A stretch of DNA of 5,664 nucleotides, from the NCBI GenBank assembly GCA_934437695.1, contig CAKSAW010000072.1:1-5664 (forward strand), read 5' to 3'. The DNA comes from an uncultured Blautia sp. GTDB lineage: Bacteria > Bacillota > Clostridia > Lachnospirales > Lachnospiraceae. Position 1 is the first letter of the stretch. Every line of letters starts with the position of its first letter. The notes under the pieces were generated by a model. It did not search any database, had not been told where the DNA came from, and saw nothing but the letters and a program-made list of their open reading frames with translations. Made by a program: the position numbers and the translations under genes. This document shows, one piece after another, positions 5,590 to 5,664 of the stretch.

Positions 5590-5664
5590 GTTGTGACATT
5601 GATAGCAATGAAGCGCGAGGTTGCTGCCAGACAGATGGCAGGTTTTCCGTGGAGCGAATGTCAA
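5590..5664 (+). ncRNA. Start of a structured 5' leader RNA, possibly of a ribosomal-protein operon (cut by the window edge)
   Basis: Immediately after the predicted transcript start, TGACATT (5594-5600) pairs perfectly with AATGTCA (5657-5663), closing a domain. Inside it, CTGCCA (5624-5629) pairs with TGGCAG (5636-5641) around a 6-base loop, and GCAA (5605-5608) can pair with TTGC (5621-5624), which slightly competes with the first base of that hairpin. Unpaired purine-rich segments GAAGCGCGAGG (5610-5620) and GTGGAGCG (5649-5656) flank the hairpin and look like conserved contact regions. There is no ribosome binding site or start codon yet. From memory this resembles the leader before rpsJ (S10) in Lachnospiraceae, which would make it an autoregulatory ribosomal-protein leader; the downstream gene is not visible, so that is inference. 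Confidence 0.55.

Overview
The window looks like chromosomal DNA of a spore-forming, low-to-mid GC Firmicute, most likely a Lachnospiraceae-type clostridium. The reasons are the strong AGGAGG-type ribosome binding sites, a gene resembling spoVAB behind a forespore-type promoter, the murB-rapZ-whiA-HPr gene order, and protein sequences of clostridial character. No mobile element, CRISPR array, tRNA or rRNA gene was seen.

Layout. Bases 1-135 (minus strand) hold the first 45 codons of a SpoVAB-like membrane protein, preceded by a good match to a sigma-F/sigma-G promoter. A divergent vegetative promoter (about 213-241) starts a tightly packed plus-strand operon. Its genes are tcdA (tRNA t6A cyclase), murB (peptidoglycan precursor reductase), rapZ (P-loop nucleotide-binding protein), whiA (DNA-binding regulator) and a Crh-like HPr paralogue. 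The operon ends at a hairpin at 4073-4113. Genes overlap or nearly abut (ATGA overlaps at 994 and 3796), so translational coupling is likely. A near-consensus promoter at 4137-4165 then drives a single gene for a two-span membrane protein. Its outer domain resembles an ER/SipW-type signal peptidase without the catalytic serine and histidine, and it carries a long, highly charged cytoplasmic tail. This gene ends at a strong terminator (5403-5444). The last 110 bases contain a very strong promoter and the start of a structured untranslated leader whose gene lies beyond the window; a ribosomal-protein operon, possibly rpsJ (S10), is my best guess.

How the genes fit together. murB, rapZ and whiA link cell-wall precursor supply with growth and division control, as in the Bacillus subtilis yvcI-yvcJ-yvcK-yvcL-crh cluster. 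Here the yvcK/glmR gene is missing between rapZ and whiA. The HPr paralogue has Glu in place of the phosphorylatable His15 but keeps Ser46, so it can only be a regulator of the Crh kind and not a sugar-transport phosphocarrier.

The points most worth a second look are the Glu15 HPr, the apparent pseudo-signal-peptidase, the pair of mutually exclusive hairpins at 5403-5462, and the structured leader at the right edge.
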